From contig JAQTHZ010000002.1 of NCBI GenBank assembly GCA_029433365.1, positions 434,001 to 498,000 of the forward strand: 64,000 bases of DNA, in the 5' to 3' direction. Shown piece after piece: positions 1 through 10,837 of the stretch. The translations under genes were made by a program, and so were the position numbers. The notes under the pieces were generated by a model. The model did not search any database, was not told the origin of the DNA, and was given only the letters and a program-made list of their open reading frames with translations. Source of the DNA: Orbaceae bacterium ESL0721. GTDB taxonomy: Bacteria > Pseudomonadota > Gammaproteobacteria > Enterobacterales > Orbaceae. Each line of letters begins with the position of its first letter. Positions within the stretch are counted from its first letter, which is position 1.

Positions 1-1646
1 CCAGATAAGATATCACGGGTGGCATTTCTTAAGCTCTCTGATGTCGCTGCATCTAATGGCTGTTCAAGAGCGGTATCTTCAATAAAATCACCTAAATGCG
101 AATCTTCATCATCGCCAACTGGTGTCTCCATTGAGATAGGTTCTTTGGCAATTTTTAGTACTTTGCGAATCTTATCTTCTGGCATCTGCATACGTTCAGA
201 TAACTCTTCAGGGGTTGGTTCACGACCAATCTCTTGCAGCATCTGCCTTGAGATACGATTAAGTTTATTAATCGTTTCAATCATATGCACCGGAATACGG
301 ATAGTACGTGCCTGATCAGCAATAGAGCGGGTAATTGCTTGACGAATCCACCAAGTTGCATAAGTTGAGAATTTATAACCGCGGCGATATTCAAACTTAT
401 CGACCGCCTTCATTAAGCCGATATTACCCTCTTGGATAAGATCTAGGAACTGTAATCCACGGTTGGTATATTTTTTCGCAATTGAGATAACTAAACGTAA
501 GTTAGCTTCAACCATCTCTTTTTTAGCACGGCGCGCTTTAGCTTCACCAATTGACATACGTCGATTAATATCTTTAATCTGTTCAATAGAGAGATTAGTT
601 TCAGTCTCAATCTGTTGTAACAGAGCGATCTGTTCGTTGATTGGCTCTTCAAACTCTTTAAGTTTGGTGACAAAAGCCGCTTTCGATGCCAACGCTTTTT
701 TATACCAATCCATACTGTTTTCATTACCAGTAAAATAGGTCATAAACTGTTTTTTTGGCATCTTACACTGTTCAACACAGATTTTCATAATGATACGTTC
801 GTGAATACGGACGCGTTCCATCATGTTACGCATATTATTCACAAGGATATCAAACTGTTTAGCTGCTAAGCGGAACTGTTTAAAAATCTCTGAAAGATTT
901 TCAATCTCTTGCTGCGCTTTTTTGTGTGCACGACCATATTTTTTTATTGCCGCAGAAGTTTTGTCATGCTGCTCTTGAAGCTTAGCAAATTTCTCTCTTG
1001 CTACTTCAGGATCGATAGAGGCATCATCATCAGCTGATGAATCATTTTCACCTTCTTCCTCTTCTTCATCGTCAATGTCAACTTCTTGTTCATGCTCTTC
1101 AAGAACCGCAGTATGATCCTCGGTTTCCTCTTCTGCATTAGGATCAACAAAACCAGTAATGAGATCAGAGAGACGAACTTCTTCGGTCTCAGTAAGATGA
1201 TACTGCTCTAAAAGATAGGTAATTGCTTCTGGATATTCAGATACTGATGTCTGTACTTGGTTAATACCATCTTCAATGCGTTTAGCGATATCTATTTCGC
1301 CTTCGCGAGTTAATAGTTCGACAGCACCCATTTCACGCATATACATACGTACAGGATCGGTTGTGCGTCCTATTTCAGATTCAACATTAGATAGAACTAA
1401 CGCAGTTGCCGCTTCAACGGCCTCTTCGTCAGGGACATTGTCGGAAAGTAATAACTCATCACTATCTGGGGCTTCTTCTAATACTTGAATCCCCATATCG
1501 TTAATCATTTGGATAATATCTTCAATCTGATCAGAGTCGATAATCTCTTCAGGTAAGTGATCATTAACATCAGCATAAGTTAAATATCCTAACTCCTTAC
1601 CACGAGTTATAAGGAGTTTTAGCTGTGATTGAGAATTCTGCTCCAT
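1..1646 (-). CDS. rpoD: RNA polymerase sigma-70 factor RpoD (partial, C-terminus beyond left edge)
   Basis: Primary sigma factor that directs core RNA polymerase to housekeeping promoters. The first 548 residues are visible, starting [12 protein letters not shown] at an ATG complementary to 1644-1646. Region 1.1 is followed by region 1.2 ([11 protein letters not shown]), a long acidic Glu/Asp-rich non-conserved insert, then regions 2 to 3 including [28 protein letters not shown] and [10 protein letters not shown], and region 3 ([13 protein letters not shown]). The reading frame stays open to base 1, so region 4, which binds the -35 element, lies outside the window. The E. coli protein has 613 residues, so roughly 65-75 are missing here. 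It is the last gene of the rpsU-dnaG-rpoD macromolecular synthesis operon, 96 bases after dnaG. Identification is secure. Confidence 0.97.
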   Translation of the reverse strand, partial: MEQNSQSQLKLLITRGKELGYLTYADVNDHLPEEIIDSDQIEDIIQMINDMGIQVLEEAPDSDELLLSDNVPDEEAVEAATALVLSNVESEIGRTTDPVRMYMREMGAVELLTREGEIDIAKRIEDGINQVQTSVSEYPEAITYLLEQYHLTETEEVRLSDLITGFVDPNAEEETEDHTAVLEEHEQEVDIDDEEEEEGENDSSADDDASIDPEVAREKFAKLQEQHDKTSAAIKKYGRAHKKAQQEIENLSEIFKQFRLAAKQFDILVNNMRNMMERVRIHERIIMKICVEQCKMPKKQFMTYFTGNENSMDWYKKALASKAAFVTKLKEFEEPINEQIALLQQIETETNLSIEQIKDINRRMSIGEAKARRAKKEMVEANLRLVISIAKKYTNRGLQFLDLIQEGNIGLMKAVDKFEYRRGYKFSTYATWWIRQAITRSIADQARTIRIPVHMIETINKLNRISRQMLQEIGREPTPEELSERMQMPEDKIRKVLKIAKEPISMETPVGDDEDSHLGDFIEDTALEQPLDAATSESLRNATRDILS

Positions 1647-1742
1647 AAAAAGGTATCCACATTTAGTTAGTTATGTAAAAGGTATTTCGTATATAATTGA
1701 TCTATGCTAGACGTATATATCTTTTATATATTTTGCTTATAT

Positions 1743-3503
1743 TTAGTCTTTTTTTGATAAAACAAGTATCAATGTTGCTAATTCTTTTTTTTCTACAATG
1801 GTTAGGCCAGAAATTCGCTCTTTAGCGATTAACTCGTCTTGTCGTTGGGCGAGTATAGTATCATATAACTCTTTTACCGTATGTGAAAAAATTGCCTCTA
1901 TTTCATTAAGTTCGTATTTATGTTCCCATGTCGCTAAACGGTTTAACTGTTTAGAAAATGGTTTTTCTCTATTTTCCGTAAGAATTTGTGCGGTTGTTAT
2001 ATTGGGGTATTTTTTGCATAATTCAAGCAAGTCGATAAAAATATCAATACCGGCCAATTTTACCTGTTTTAAAATATTAATATCGGAAATAAGGGCAGAT
2101 AAATTAGGATACTGTAGTAATAGACCAATCAAAAGACGCATGGTTGTCAATTTCATCTTCGAATTATTGGGAATCTCAACTCTATTTAGATTTGGCTGCT
2201 TAACCAGTAACTGCTCAATTTGTGATACATTGAGTAAACCCAAATAGTTACCTAACTCTTGTAAAAGATTCAATCTAAATGCTTTTGCTTGTACTTTTTC
2301 TAATAGAGGCAGTGCTAAAGCACTTAATTTAGCTTTACCTTCTGCGGTAGTGAGATCTACCTGTTTTAAGAGTTCATTAAAGAGAAATTGTGATAAATTT
2401 GGTGCGTTATTTATATGATCTTCAAATCCAGCTTTACCGGTTTTGCGTACAAAACTGTCTGGATCTTCATCAGGTGGCAGAAAGACAAAGGTAATTTTTT
2501 TCCCATCAATAAGAGATGGAAGCAAAACATTTAGCGCTCGCCAAGCGGCGGTGCGACCAGCATTATCGCCATCGTAACAGAAGATGACAGATTCGGTTGC
2601 CCGAAAGAGCAGTTTGATATGCTCATCAGAAGTTGCTGTGCCTAAAGCAGCAACCGCATAGTTAATTCCATATTGGGCAAGAGAGACAACATCCATATAC
2701 CCTTCAACAACTATTAATTTTTCAGGATTACGGTTGAACTCTTGCGCTTCGTATAGCCCATATAACTGCTTACCTTTATGAAAAATTGGTGTCTCTGGTG
2801 AGTTAAGATATTTGGCAGAATCATCATAAATAGTTCGTCCACCAAAAGCGATAATATTGCCTTGTCGATCTCGGATTGGGAACATAATCCGACCACGAAA
2901 ACGGTCATATTGCCGGTTATTACTATTAGTAACTAACATTCCTGCTTTATCATAGAGATCTAATTCAGTTCTGTTTGTTACCACACTATTTGACGTTAAT
3001 CGCCAATCATTCGGAGAAAATCCTATTTGATAGCGTTCGATGACTTCAGCATTTAATCCACGGTTGGCAAGATACTGCTTTGCATCTGATGAAGTTGTAA
3101 GCTGCTGCCTATAAAAATGGGTAATTTTCGACATTAAGGTATAGAGATCACGCCGTAGATTATGTGACTCTATCTGCTTAGGGGAATTACTATTTTCGTT
3201 ATCAACATAGGGAACTGGTGTCCCTTGCATATTAGCTAACTCTTCAATAGCTTCAGGATAGGATAGATGCTCATATTCCATAAGAAAGTTGATAACGGAA
3301 CCAGAAGCACCGCAGCCAAAGCAGTAGTAGATCTGTTTTGATTCACTAATAGAAAAAGAAGCTGTCTTCTCATTATGGAAAGGACAACAACCAAAATAGT
3401 TATTCCCCTTTTTTTTCATCTTAACGCGTTTGCCAACCACATCTAAAATATTAGTGCGGGCAATTAAGTCCATTATAAAATCGCGTGGAATCAAGCCTTT
3501 CAT
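1743..3503 (-). CDS. dnaG: DNA primase DnaG
   Basis: Makes the RNA primers for lagging-strand replication and works with the DnaB helicase. The N-terminal zinc-binding domain shows CCPFHNEKTASF and YYCFGCGASG, matching the CHC2 motif. The TOPRIM catalytic core follows (VVEGYMDVVSLAQYG, then the acidic YDGDNAGR), and the C-terminal helicase-binding domain ends the protein. I place the start at the ATG at 3503 (MKGLIPRDF), which aligns with E. coli MAGRIPRVF. An in-frame GTG at 3515 would add four residues and neither start has a strong Shine-Dalgarno. About 586 residues against 581 in E. coli. Middle gene of rpsU-dnaG-rpoD, probably expressed at a low level because of the hairpin after rpsU. 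Confidence 0.97.
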   Translation of the reverse strand: MKGLIPRDFIMDLIARTNILDVVGKRVKMKKKGNNYFGCCPFHNEKTASFSISESKQIYYCFGCGASGSVINFLMEYEHLSYPEAIEELANMQGTPVPYVDNENSNSPKQIESHNLRRDLYTLMSKITHFYRQQLTTSSDAKQYLANRGLNAEVIERYQIGFSPNDWRLTSNSVVTNRTELDLYDKAGMLVTNSNNRQYDRFRGRIMFPIRDRQGNIIAFGGRTIYDDSAKYLNSPETPIFHKGKQLYGLYEAQEFNRNPEKLIVVEGYMDVVSLAQYGINYAVAALGTATSDEHIKLLFRATESVIFCYDGDNAGRTAAWRALNVLLPSLIDGKKITFVFLPPDEDPDSFVRKTGKAGFEDHINNAPNLSQFLFNELLKQVDLTTAEGKAKLSALALPLLEKVQAKAFRLNLLQELGNYLGLLNVSQIEQLLVKQPNLNRVEIPNNSKMKLTTMRLLIGLLLQYPNLSALISDINILKQVKLAGIDIFIDLLELCKKYPNITTAQILTENREKPFSKQLNRLATWEHKYELNEIEAIFSHTVKELYDTILAQRQDELIAKERISGLTIVEKKELATLILVLSKKD

Positions 3504-3666
3504 AATTTCAATCACTATGTATAGAAGCTGCTATTAGCAGAAATTAGAGAAAAATAAAAAGATGCAGAAAATATATAAGACAGACGTTATCAAAACAGTG
3601 TCATTTTAAAATAAAATGATACCAATACAATCAAAAAACAGTACAGATAAAAAAAATATAAAAGCA

Positions 3667-3693
3667 ACAAGCCGTAACAGATGTACGGCTTGT
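3667..3693 (-). terminator. Intrinsic terminator/attenuator between rpsU and dnaG
   Basis: A perfect 10-bp stem (ACAAGCCGTA pairing with TACGGCTTGT) with a 7-nt loop lies 34 bases after the rpsU stop. Read on the minus strand it is followed by a T-rich tract (TTGCTTTTATATTTTTTTT). The E. coli operon has a partial terminator in the same place that lowers dnaG expression relative to rpsU; the same role is inferred here. Confidence 0.8.
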
Positions 3694-3726
3694 CTATAAA
3701 TTTGTAAGTCTAGAACGGATGCAAAA

Positions 3727-3954
<228 letters not shown>

Positions 3955-3998
3955 TCAAAATTATTTAGATATTACGGGTAAATAAAAATTAGTGGCAA

Positions 3999-4028
3999 AT
4001 TTTACTCCTAATATATAGAGGTTGTAAA
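3999..4028 (-). promoter_or_regulatory. Possible sigma-70 promoter of the rpsU-dnaG-rpoD operon
   Basis: On the minus strand TTTACA (4023-4028) and TAAAAT (3999-4004) are separated by 18 bases, about 60 bases before the rpsU start codon. Both hexamers are near consensus but the region is very AT-rich, so this is a tentative assignment. Confidence 0.4.
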
Positions 4029-4238
4029 GAGAAAAATAGTGTTAAAAGAGGATCATTAAGATGGTATCGGGGAAATTAGATATGAGTACTGGTGAATTTA
4101 TTTGCCAAGCAGGCATTCTAATCCGATAATATCCTCCATTTTATCATTAAGCAATTTTATTAACTGCATTATTAGCTACTGTTTATTAACTAGTGTTTAA
4201 TAACTATTAACCAAATAGAGTTGTTGTCAGTTTATTAA

Positions 4239-5261
<1,023 letters not shown>

Positions 5262-5291
5262 TTTGGCGATTTTTTATTCTATTGATAACAT

Positions 5292-5319
5292 TTGCTCTGT
5301 TCTATTATTCGGGTATACT
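5292..5319 (+). promoter_or_regulatory. Possible sigma-70 promoter of yfcZ
   Basis: TTGCTC (5292-5297) and TATACT (5314-5319) with a 16-bp spacer lie about 110 bases before yfcZ. Moderate match only; no experimental support. Confidence 0.4.
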
Positions 5320-5431
5320 GCTTTGCAAAAGTAAAAACAGACAGTCCAACTTTTACTAAATTAATTTATATTTTATCAATTTATTTTCTATCAATTTATA
5401 TATATCATCCAAAATGATATGAGGTAACACC

Positions 5432-5728
5432 ATGACAAATTCTGTTAATAAATGTAGAGCAAATGAGACCCCAGCATGTTGTTGTGTTGATGTTGGAACA
5501 ATCATTGATAACGAAGATTGTACTGCTGAATATGAACATGTTTTTGCGACTGAGTCAGAAGCACGAGCACGTTTAGAGCTGCTAACGCAAGCTGCACGAA
5601 ATATTGAAACAACACCATGTGAAATTAATAGTGAGATCAGCAAAGTAGAAAATGGCTTTAAGTTAGTCGCCAAATTTACATTTTGTTGTGGTGCAGAGTG
5701 TATGATCTTCCAGTTGAAATTACGTTAA
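5432..5728 (+). CDS. yfcZ: YfcZ/YiiS family protein (DUF406)
   Basis: Small 98-residue protein of unknown biochemical role. The sequence closely follows E. coli YfcZ: the N-terminal Cys cluster (ETPACCCVDVGTIIDNEDCTAEY), the middle Ala/Glu-rich helix (VFATESEARARLELLTQAA) and the C-terminal FTFCCGAECMIFQLKLR. Seven or more cysteines in a protein of this size might suggest metal binding or redox sensitivity, but that is inference. AGGTAACACC precedes the ATG. The gene is between hemB and sixA and appears to have its own promoter. Confidence 0.9.
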   Translation: MTNSVNKCRANETPACCCVDVGTIIDNEDCTAEYEHVFATESEARARLELLTQAARNIETTPCEINSEISKVENGFKLVAKFTFCCGAECMIFQLKLR

Positions 5729-5749
5729 AAGTTGTTTGATTCATCCCTA

Positions 5750-5876
5750 CTTAATTAACCATAATTAACTTTAGGTTTTTGTTAACTTCTATTTAGTTAA
5801 CTTACATTTTGTTGATTTAACTCTTGTTAATTTAAAGTTTTGAATCTACGTTTAAAAGAGACCCAATTTAATTAAC
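5750..5876 (+). repeat. Cluster of TTAAC / GTTAAC short repeats
   Basis: TTAAC recurs at about 5755, 5765, 5782, 5797, 5817 and 5872, several times as GTTAACTT, in the gap between yfcZ and sixA. The spacing is irregular (10-20 bases). It may be a decayed tandem repeat or simple AT-rich drift; no function is assigned. Confidence 0.4.
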
Positions 5877-5895
5877 GGATAGTTGATTCATTCAG

Positions 5896-6351
5896 ATGAA
5901 AATTTATATTATGCGTCATGGTGAGGCAGCTTTTTCTGCCCCTTCCGATCCAGAGCGCCCATTAACCGATCGTGGTCTAAAACAGGCGCTCTCTGCCGGA
6001 CATTTTTTAAAAGCACAAGGCATTAGTATCGATCTGGCATTAGTGAGTCCTTATCTAAGAGCACAACAGACATTAGCTGAAGTTGCATCAGTTACCACAA
6101 TTGGTCGTATTGAAACCGATTCAGCACTCACGCCAAGCGGTAACCCTGAACAGGTGAGTTTATGGATACCAACGATTGGCGTTGAAAATCTGCTTATTGT
6201 CTCTCATTTACCCTTTGTTGGTTATTTAGTGAGTGAACTTTGCCCCGCTGTTTCTCCTCCGATGTTTGCGACTGCTGATATTGCTTGTGTCGATCTATTA
6301 ATTAAAAATGGTTCACCAGTTGGAACATTGGAATGGATTCATCACGAGTAA
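5896..6351 (+). CDS. sixA: Phosphohistidine phosphatase SixA
   Basis: Histidine-phosphatase-superfamily enzyme; in E. coli SixA removes phosphate from histidine phosphotransfer proteins (ArcB HPt, PTSNtr NPr). The catalytic RHG motif is at residues 7-9 (MKIYIMRHGEA), a conserved Arg lies in LVSPYLRAQQT and the second histidine in IVSHLPFVGYLVSELCP. At 151 residues it is slightly shorter than the 161 of E. coli. The last 19 bases overlap the start of recB in another frame, implying translational coupling. This pairing is not the E. coli arrangement. Confidence 0.95.
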   Translation: MKIYIMRHGEAAFSAPSDPERPLTDRGLKQALSAGHFLKAQGISIDLALVSPYLRAQQTLAEVASVTTIGRIETDSALTPSGNPEQVSLWIPTIGVENLLIVSHLPFVGYLVSELCPAVSPPMFATADIACVDLLIKNGSPVGTLEWIHHE

Positions 6352-9300
6352 AAAAACTCAATCTATTTAATCTACCTTTAACAGGCAGAGCATTAATCGA
6401 AGCATCGGCTGGGACGGGGAAGACTTACTCACTTGCTTTTATCTATTTGCGACTACTTCTTGGGCTTGATTACTTAGATTCTCACAATGAGAGTGAAAAA
6501 AATGAGAGTAAAAATAGAGGGGATCGCAAACCGTTAACCGTTGAAGAGATCTTAGTTGTTACTTTCACCAAAGCGGCTACCCAAGAGTTACGAACACGAA
6601 TTCGACAAAATATTTATCAGTTAAAAAGTGGACTAATAGAGGGTAAACATCGTGATCCTACCTATCAACAACTTATTGATTTAGTAAGCGATCGTAAAAA
6701 GGCCATCCAGCTATTGACTGAAGCTGGGCAATCGATGGATGAGGCCGCGATATATACCATTCACGGTTTTTGCCAGCGGACATTAACAACACATGCTTTT
6801 GAATCTGGTGTGCTTTTTGAACAGACTTTAGTCGCCAATGAACAGCAGCTCCGTTTACAGGTAGCGCAAGATTTTTGGCGCCTCTATTTTACGCCACTTG
6901 ATAAACCATTAGCTTACCTCATTTTAGAATATTGGCAGGATCCAGTAGAACTATTAGCTGATATCACCCCCTATCTAAATATCGATACCTATCAACATAA
7001 TCAATCCGATATTGTCACAACCATTAAACAGTTTTATATAGAGACTTTCGAGAAGATTCACGCGATCAAAACAGCATGGTTGGATATTAGTAGCCAAATA
7101 ATAGATATAATTAATCAATCAGGAGTCAGTAAGCAGTCATATAGCAGCCGCAATTTGCCACTATGGATTAATAAAATCACCGATTGGGCAAATACAGAAA
7201 CAACCCATTTCACCTTACCAAGTGAGTTAGTCCGTTTTAGTCAAGCTACTTTATTGGCTAAAACTAAAGAGGGGAAAGAGGTACCAAAGCACCCTATTTT
7301 TATTCAGATCGAACAGTTATTATCACTGCCTAATTTGCGTAGCAAAATCATAATAGATATCGCAAGGACTATTCGTCAAGCAATCTATAGTGAAAAGATA
7401 CGCCGTGGCGAGATGGGATTTGATGATCTATTGAATCAGCTCAACCGTGCACTATATGCACTAAAGGAAGGAAATAATGGTGGTCAATTTGGATCTCGTC
7501 AATTAGCACAAAACATAGCAAAAAAATATCCATTTGCGATGATTGATGAATTTCAAGATACCGACCCGATTCAATATCAGATCTTTGACCGCATTTATAA
7601 CGAACATCATGACCATTTTAGCGATCCAACAATCAAACCAACTCAAACTGGACTACTGTTTATTGGCGACCCTAAACAGGCCATCTACAGTTTTCGTGGT
7701 GCTGATATTTTTACCTATATTCAAGCTAAACAGTCAACAAAGAACCATTACACGATGGAGACCAATTGGCGCTCATCGCTTGCAATGGTTAACGCGGTGA
7801 ATCAGCTATTTTCTGCTATTGATAATCCCTTTATTTTTAAAGAGATCCCATTTATTGCTATGCAAGCAGCGGATCAAAATCCCAATAAAGGTTTAGAGAT
7901 AGCTGGTGAAAAAATTAATGCACTAAACGCCTATCTGTTATCGGATGATAGTGTAACTGTTGCTGACTACCAAAACGTCATGGCAAATTATTGTGCCGAG
8001 CAGATTGTGAAATGGCTCTCAGGTGGCGCCATGTTAGTTGACCCAAAAGAGGGTATAGAAGTAAAAAGAGCGGTTAGCGCAGCGGATATTGCCATTTTAG
8101 TACGTAAAAGTGATGAAGCGGATCTTATTCGGAAACAGTTAGCTTTACGTGGAGTAAAAGCGGTCTATCTCTCTGAGCGTAATAGTGTTTTTTCATCAGT
8201 TGAGGCAAAAGAGTTGCTCTATCTGTTACAAGCGGCATTAATGCCAGAAGATGAAACTGTTTTACGTGTTGCGTTAATGAGCCGTTTAGTAGGGTTATCA
8301 ATGGTCGATATAGAGTTGATGGATCAAGAGAGTTGGGAAACTGTTATTGAAGAGTTTAAGCAATACCAAGCGACTTGGCTGCGTTATGGCATATTAGTTA
8401 TGTTACGGCGCATGATGCAAAAGAGGGGGTTAGCAGAAAATATTCTTGCTCATGATGAAGGTGAACGTATATTAACTAACTTTATGCATTTAGGGGAGTT
8501 ACTGCAAGAAGCAGCCTATCAGTTAGACAGTCCAAATGCATTAGTTCGCTGGTTAACCAAACAGATCAAACAGCCAGATCCAAACCAAGATAACCATGAA
8601 TTAAGGTTAGAAAGTGATGAAAATCTAGTAAAAATCATTACCATTCATAAAGCTAAAGGGTTGGAATATCCACTTGTCTGGTTACCTTTTATTGCCAATT
8701 ATCGTACAACTGATACAACTTTTTATCATGATCCTAAAGATAACTATCGTAAAAAATATGCATGGCAACTTACAGATGAGATCAAACAGCAGATTGAGAA
8801 CGAGCGATTAGCCGAAGATTTGCGTCTACTCTATGTTGCTATGACAAGATCTATATACCACTGTAGTATTGGTATAGCTAAATTAAAACAGGCTAAATCA
8901 GCGATAAATCATCTCTTAAATGGCGATCTTAATCAAATTGCGGGTGAGCTTATTTTGGTAGATCCAAAGCATCAATCTCAATCTTATTATCACTCCCCAA
9001 AAACCAACGAATCGATACTTTCTGCTGCTATTTTTAAACGACACTTAATCAATAACTGGGGTGTAACCAGCTATAGTGGTCTACAAAAAGGGTCACAAAA
9101 ACAGCATTTGGCAGTTGAGATTAATGATCATAAATGGGATGAAGATCAAACTATAGAACCCGTTGAACCAAATAGTGATAATACGGTTTTATCGCTACAA
9201 TATGATATTCATCACTTCCCTAAAGGGAGAGAGGTTGGGCTACAACTGCACAAAGTACTAGAACAAATTATGCCAAATAGTCCTGACTCTATTCAGGAAT

Positions 9301-9944
9301 GTAGTTTAGATGTAATCAAACAGTTAAATCTCAGTAGTGAATGGTTGACGGCTTTTTCAGAGTGGCTATATGCTGCTTTATCAACTCAGCTGATACCTTC
9401 TTCGTCTGATGAGGCGTCATTAACACCTAAATCATCCATTGCTAAGCTTTCAGATGTACTGCAAGGTAGATGTTTACATGAGCTACAATTTTATCTACCA
9501 ATTTGTCAGCCAGTTACCTGTAATAAACTTGATAAGTTAGCCAAAAAATATGATCCATTATCACGTTTATGCCCTCAACTGGATTTTGATACAGTAGAAG
9601 GGATGCTAAAAGGGTTTATTGATCTACTATTTGAGTGGCAAGGTAAATATTATATTATCGATTATAAGTCAAATTGGTTAGGTAATAGTGCAGATGACTA
9701 TAATATGGATGCCATAAATCAGGCGATGTGTGAACATCGTTATGAGCTGCAATATCAACTTTATAGTTTAGCTGTGCACCGTTTTTTACGCAGTCGTTTA
9801 ACCAACTACCAATATCAGCAACATTTTGGCGGTGTTTACTATCTCTTCTTACGTGGTCTCCCCCATAACGGAACTTTTTACTACTTGCCTGATGAACAAT
9901 TCATTACCGAATTAGACCTTCTCTTTTCTGGTGATGGTAAGTAA
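6333..9944 (+). CDS. recB: Exodeoxyribonuclease V beta subunit RecB
   Basis: UvrD-like helicase and nuclease subunit of RecBCD, which resects double-strand breaks and loads RecA at Chi. Walker A is at residues 23-31 (EASAGTGKTY), motif II is MIDEFQDTDPIQYQ, motif III covers LLFIGDPKQAIYSFRGADIF, motif V is TIHKAKGLEYPLVWLP and motif VI is LRLLYVAMTRS. The C-terminal nuclease domain keeps IIDYKSNWLG with the catalytic Asp-x-Lys. 1203 residues against 1180 in E. coli, apparently intact. recC and recD, usually adjacent, are absent from this window; the gene instead follows sixA with a 19-base overlap. Confidence 0.97.
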   Translation: MDSSRVKKLNLFNLPLTGRALIEASAGTGKTYSLAFIYLRLLLGLDYLDSHNESEKNESKNRGDRKPLTVEEILVVTFTKAATQELRTRIRQNIYQLKSGLIEGKHRDPTYQQLIDLVSDRKKAIQLLTEAGQSMDEAAIYTIHGFCQRTLTTHAFESGVLFEQTLVANEQQLRLQVAQDFWRLYFTPLDKPLAYLILEYWQDPVELLADITPYLNIDTYQHNQSDIVTTIKQFYIETFEKIHAIKTAWLDISSQIIDIINQSGVSKQSYSSRNLPLWINKITDWANTETTHFTLPSELVRFSQATLLAKTKEGKEVPKHPIFIQIEQLLSLPNLRSKIIIDIARTIRQAIYSEKIRRGEMGFDDLLNQLNRALYALKEGNNGGQFGSRQLAQNIAKKYPFAMIDEFQDTDPIQYQIFDRIYNEHHDHFSDPTIKPTQTGLLFIGDPKQAIYSFRGADIFTYIQAKQSTKNHYTMETNWRSSLAMVNAVNQLFSAIDNPFIFKEIPFIAMQAADQNPNKGLEIAGEKINALNAYLLSDDSVTVADYQNVMANYCAEQIVKWLSGGAMLVDPKEGIEVKRAVSAADIAILVRKSDEADLIRKQLALRGVKAVYLSERNSVFSSVEAKELLYLLQAALMPEDETVLRVALMSRLVGLSMVDIELMDQESWETVIEEFKQYQATWLRYGILVMLRRMMQKRGLAENILAHDEGERILTNFMHLGELLQEAAYQLDSPNALVRWLTKQIKQPDPNQDNHELRLESDENLVKIITIHKAKGLEYPLVWLPFIANYRTTDTTFYHDPKDNYRKKYAWQLTDEIKQQIENERLAEDLRLLYVAMTRSIYHCSIGIAKLKQAKSAINHLLNGDLNQIAGELILVDPKHQSQSYYHSPKTNESILSAAIFKRHLINNWGVTSYSGLQKGSQKQHLAVEINDHKWDEDQTIEPVEPNSDNTVLSLQYDIHHFPKGREVGLQLHKVLEQIMPNSPDSIQECSLDVIKQLNLSSEWLTAFSEWLYAALSTQLIPSSSDEASLTPKSSIAKLSDVLQGRCLHELQFYLPICQPVTCNKLDKLAKKYDPLSRLCPQLDFDTVEGMLKGFIDLLFEWQGKYYIIDYKSNWLGNSADDYNMDAINQAMCEHRYELQYQLYSLAVHRFLRSRLTNYQYQQHFGGVYYLFLRGLPHNGTFYYLPDEQFITELDLLFSGDGK

Positions 9945-9998
9945 TTAACAGACATGCCATTCTTACAAGTATTACGTAAAGAGTACGACAAAGATATA

Positions 9999-10050
9999 AA
10001 AAACAGATTTTTTATATAATGATCTAATTTTACAGATCTGTTTTTATATA
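9999..10050 (+). terminator. Possible terminator after recB
   Basis: AAAAACAGAT (9999-10008) pairs with ATCTGTTTTT (10036-10045) around a long 27-nt AT-rich loop, and T-rich sequence follows. It lies about 55 bases after the recB stop. The long loop makes it a moderate candidate only. Confidence 0.45.
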
Positions 10051-10179
10051 TTGTTTTTATATATATTGTTTTCTATCTAAATCTCTCTATAAGTAGTAAA
10101 AGTATGCCGAGAAACTCTGTGCGGCATCGCCCCCTTTTATGGTATAGTAAAGCCCTTGTTAGCTTGTCAATAAAAAAAG

Positions 10180-10836
10180 ATGATGAATAGAGAACCTACT
10201 TTCAACCTTACTATTTTGTCAAAAATGACTAATTTGTTACCAATTATTAAGATAATAACCTTTTTTAGCCTATCTGCACTCACAACTTTTTCCGCCTATG
10301 CAACTGATAAATATGTTACTGATGATATAAATATCTATTTACATCGTGGTCCTGGCTCACAATATGCTTTTTCAGGATCAGTAAAACCAGGCGAAAAAGT
10401 GACACTGCTTGAGACAAACCAAGATGGTAAATATTCTCGTATCCAAAATGAAAACGGTTTAATAGCATGGATAGACTCTTCACAGCTTAGTGATAAACCC
10501 AGTTTAAAAACGCAATTAATCGATTTACAGTCAGAACTTAATGAGTATAAAAAACGGGCAGAAAGTGATGATAGAGCCAAACTTTTGCAATCAATCGATG
10601 GTTATATTGCTAAATTACAAACTGCTGATAAGACAATTGCTGATCTGCAAAATCAGATCAAAGAAAAGAGTAGCCAATTAGACTCATTAACAACCCAAGT
10701 AGATGAAAAACGTCAATCATTAATCCAAACATGGTTTATTTATGGTGGTGGTGTTGCTGGAGCAGGGCTTCTATTAGGTCTGATTCTGCCATTAATTATG
10801 CCAAAACGTAAACATAAAGATCGTTGGATGAACTAA
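10180..10836 (+). CDS. ygiM: TIGR04211-type SH3 domain protein YgiM
   Basis: Predicted envelope protein with an N-terminal signal sequence or anchor (hydrophobic IITFFSLSALTTFSAYA, cleavage likely after AYA), a bacterial SH3 domain (about residues 45-110, VTDDINIYLHRGPGSQYAF... GLIAWIDSSQL), a coiled coil (about 115-185) and a C-terminal membrane helix (YGGGVAGAGLLLGLILPLIM) ending in a basic tail. This layout matches E. coli YgiM. The start is uncertain: ATG at 10180, 10183 or 10225 are all possible. It ends one base before cca, and ygiM-cca is also the E. coli order. Role unknown; its relatives are thought to act in the periplasm. Confidence 0.85.
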   Translation: MMNREPTFNLTILSKMTNLLPIIKIITFFSLSALTTFSAYATDKYVTDDINIYLHRGPGSQYAFSGSVKPGEKVTLLETNQDGKYSRIQNENGLIAWIDSSQLSDKPSLKTQLIDLQSELNEYKKRAESDDRAKLLQSIDGYIAKLQTADKTIADLQNQIKEKSSQLDSLTTQVDEKRQSLIQTWFIYGGGVAGAGLLLGLILPLIMPKRKHKDRWMN

Positions 10837-10837
10837 T

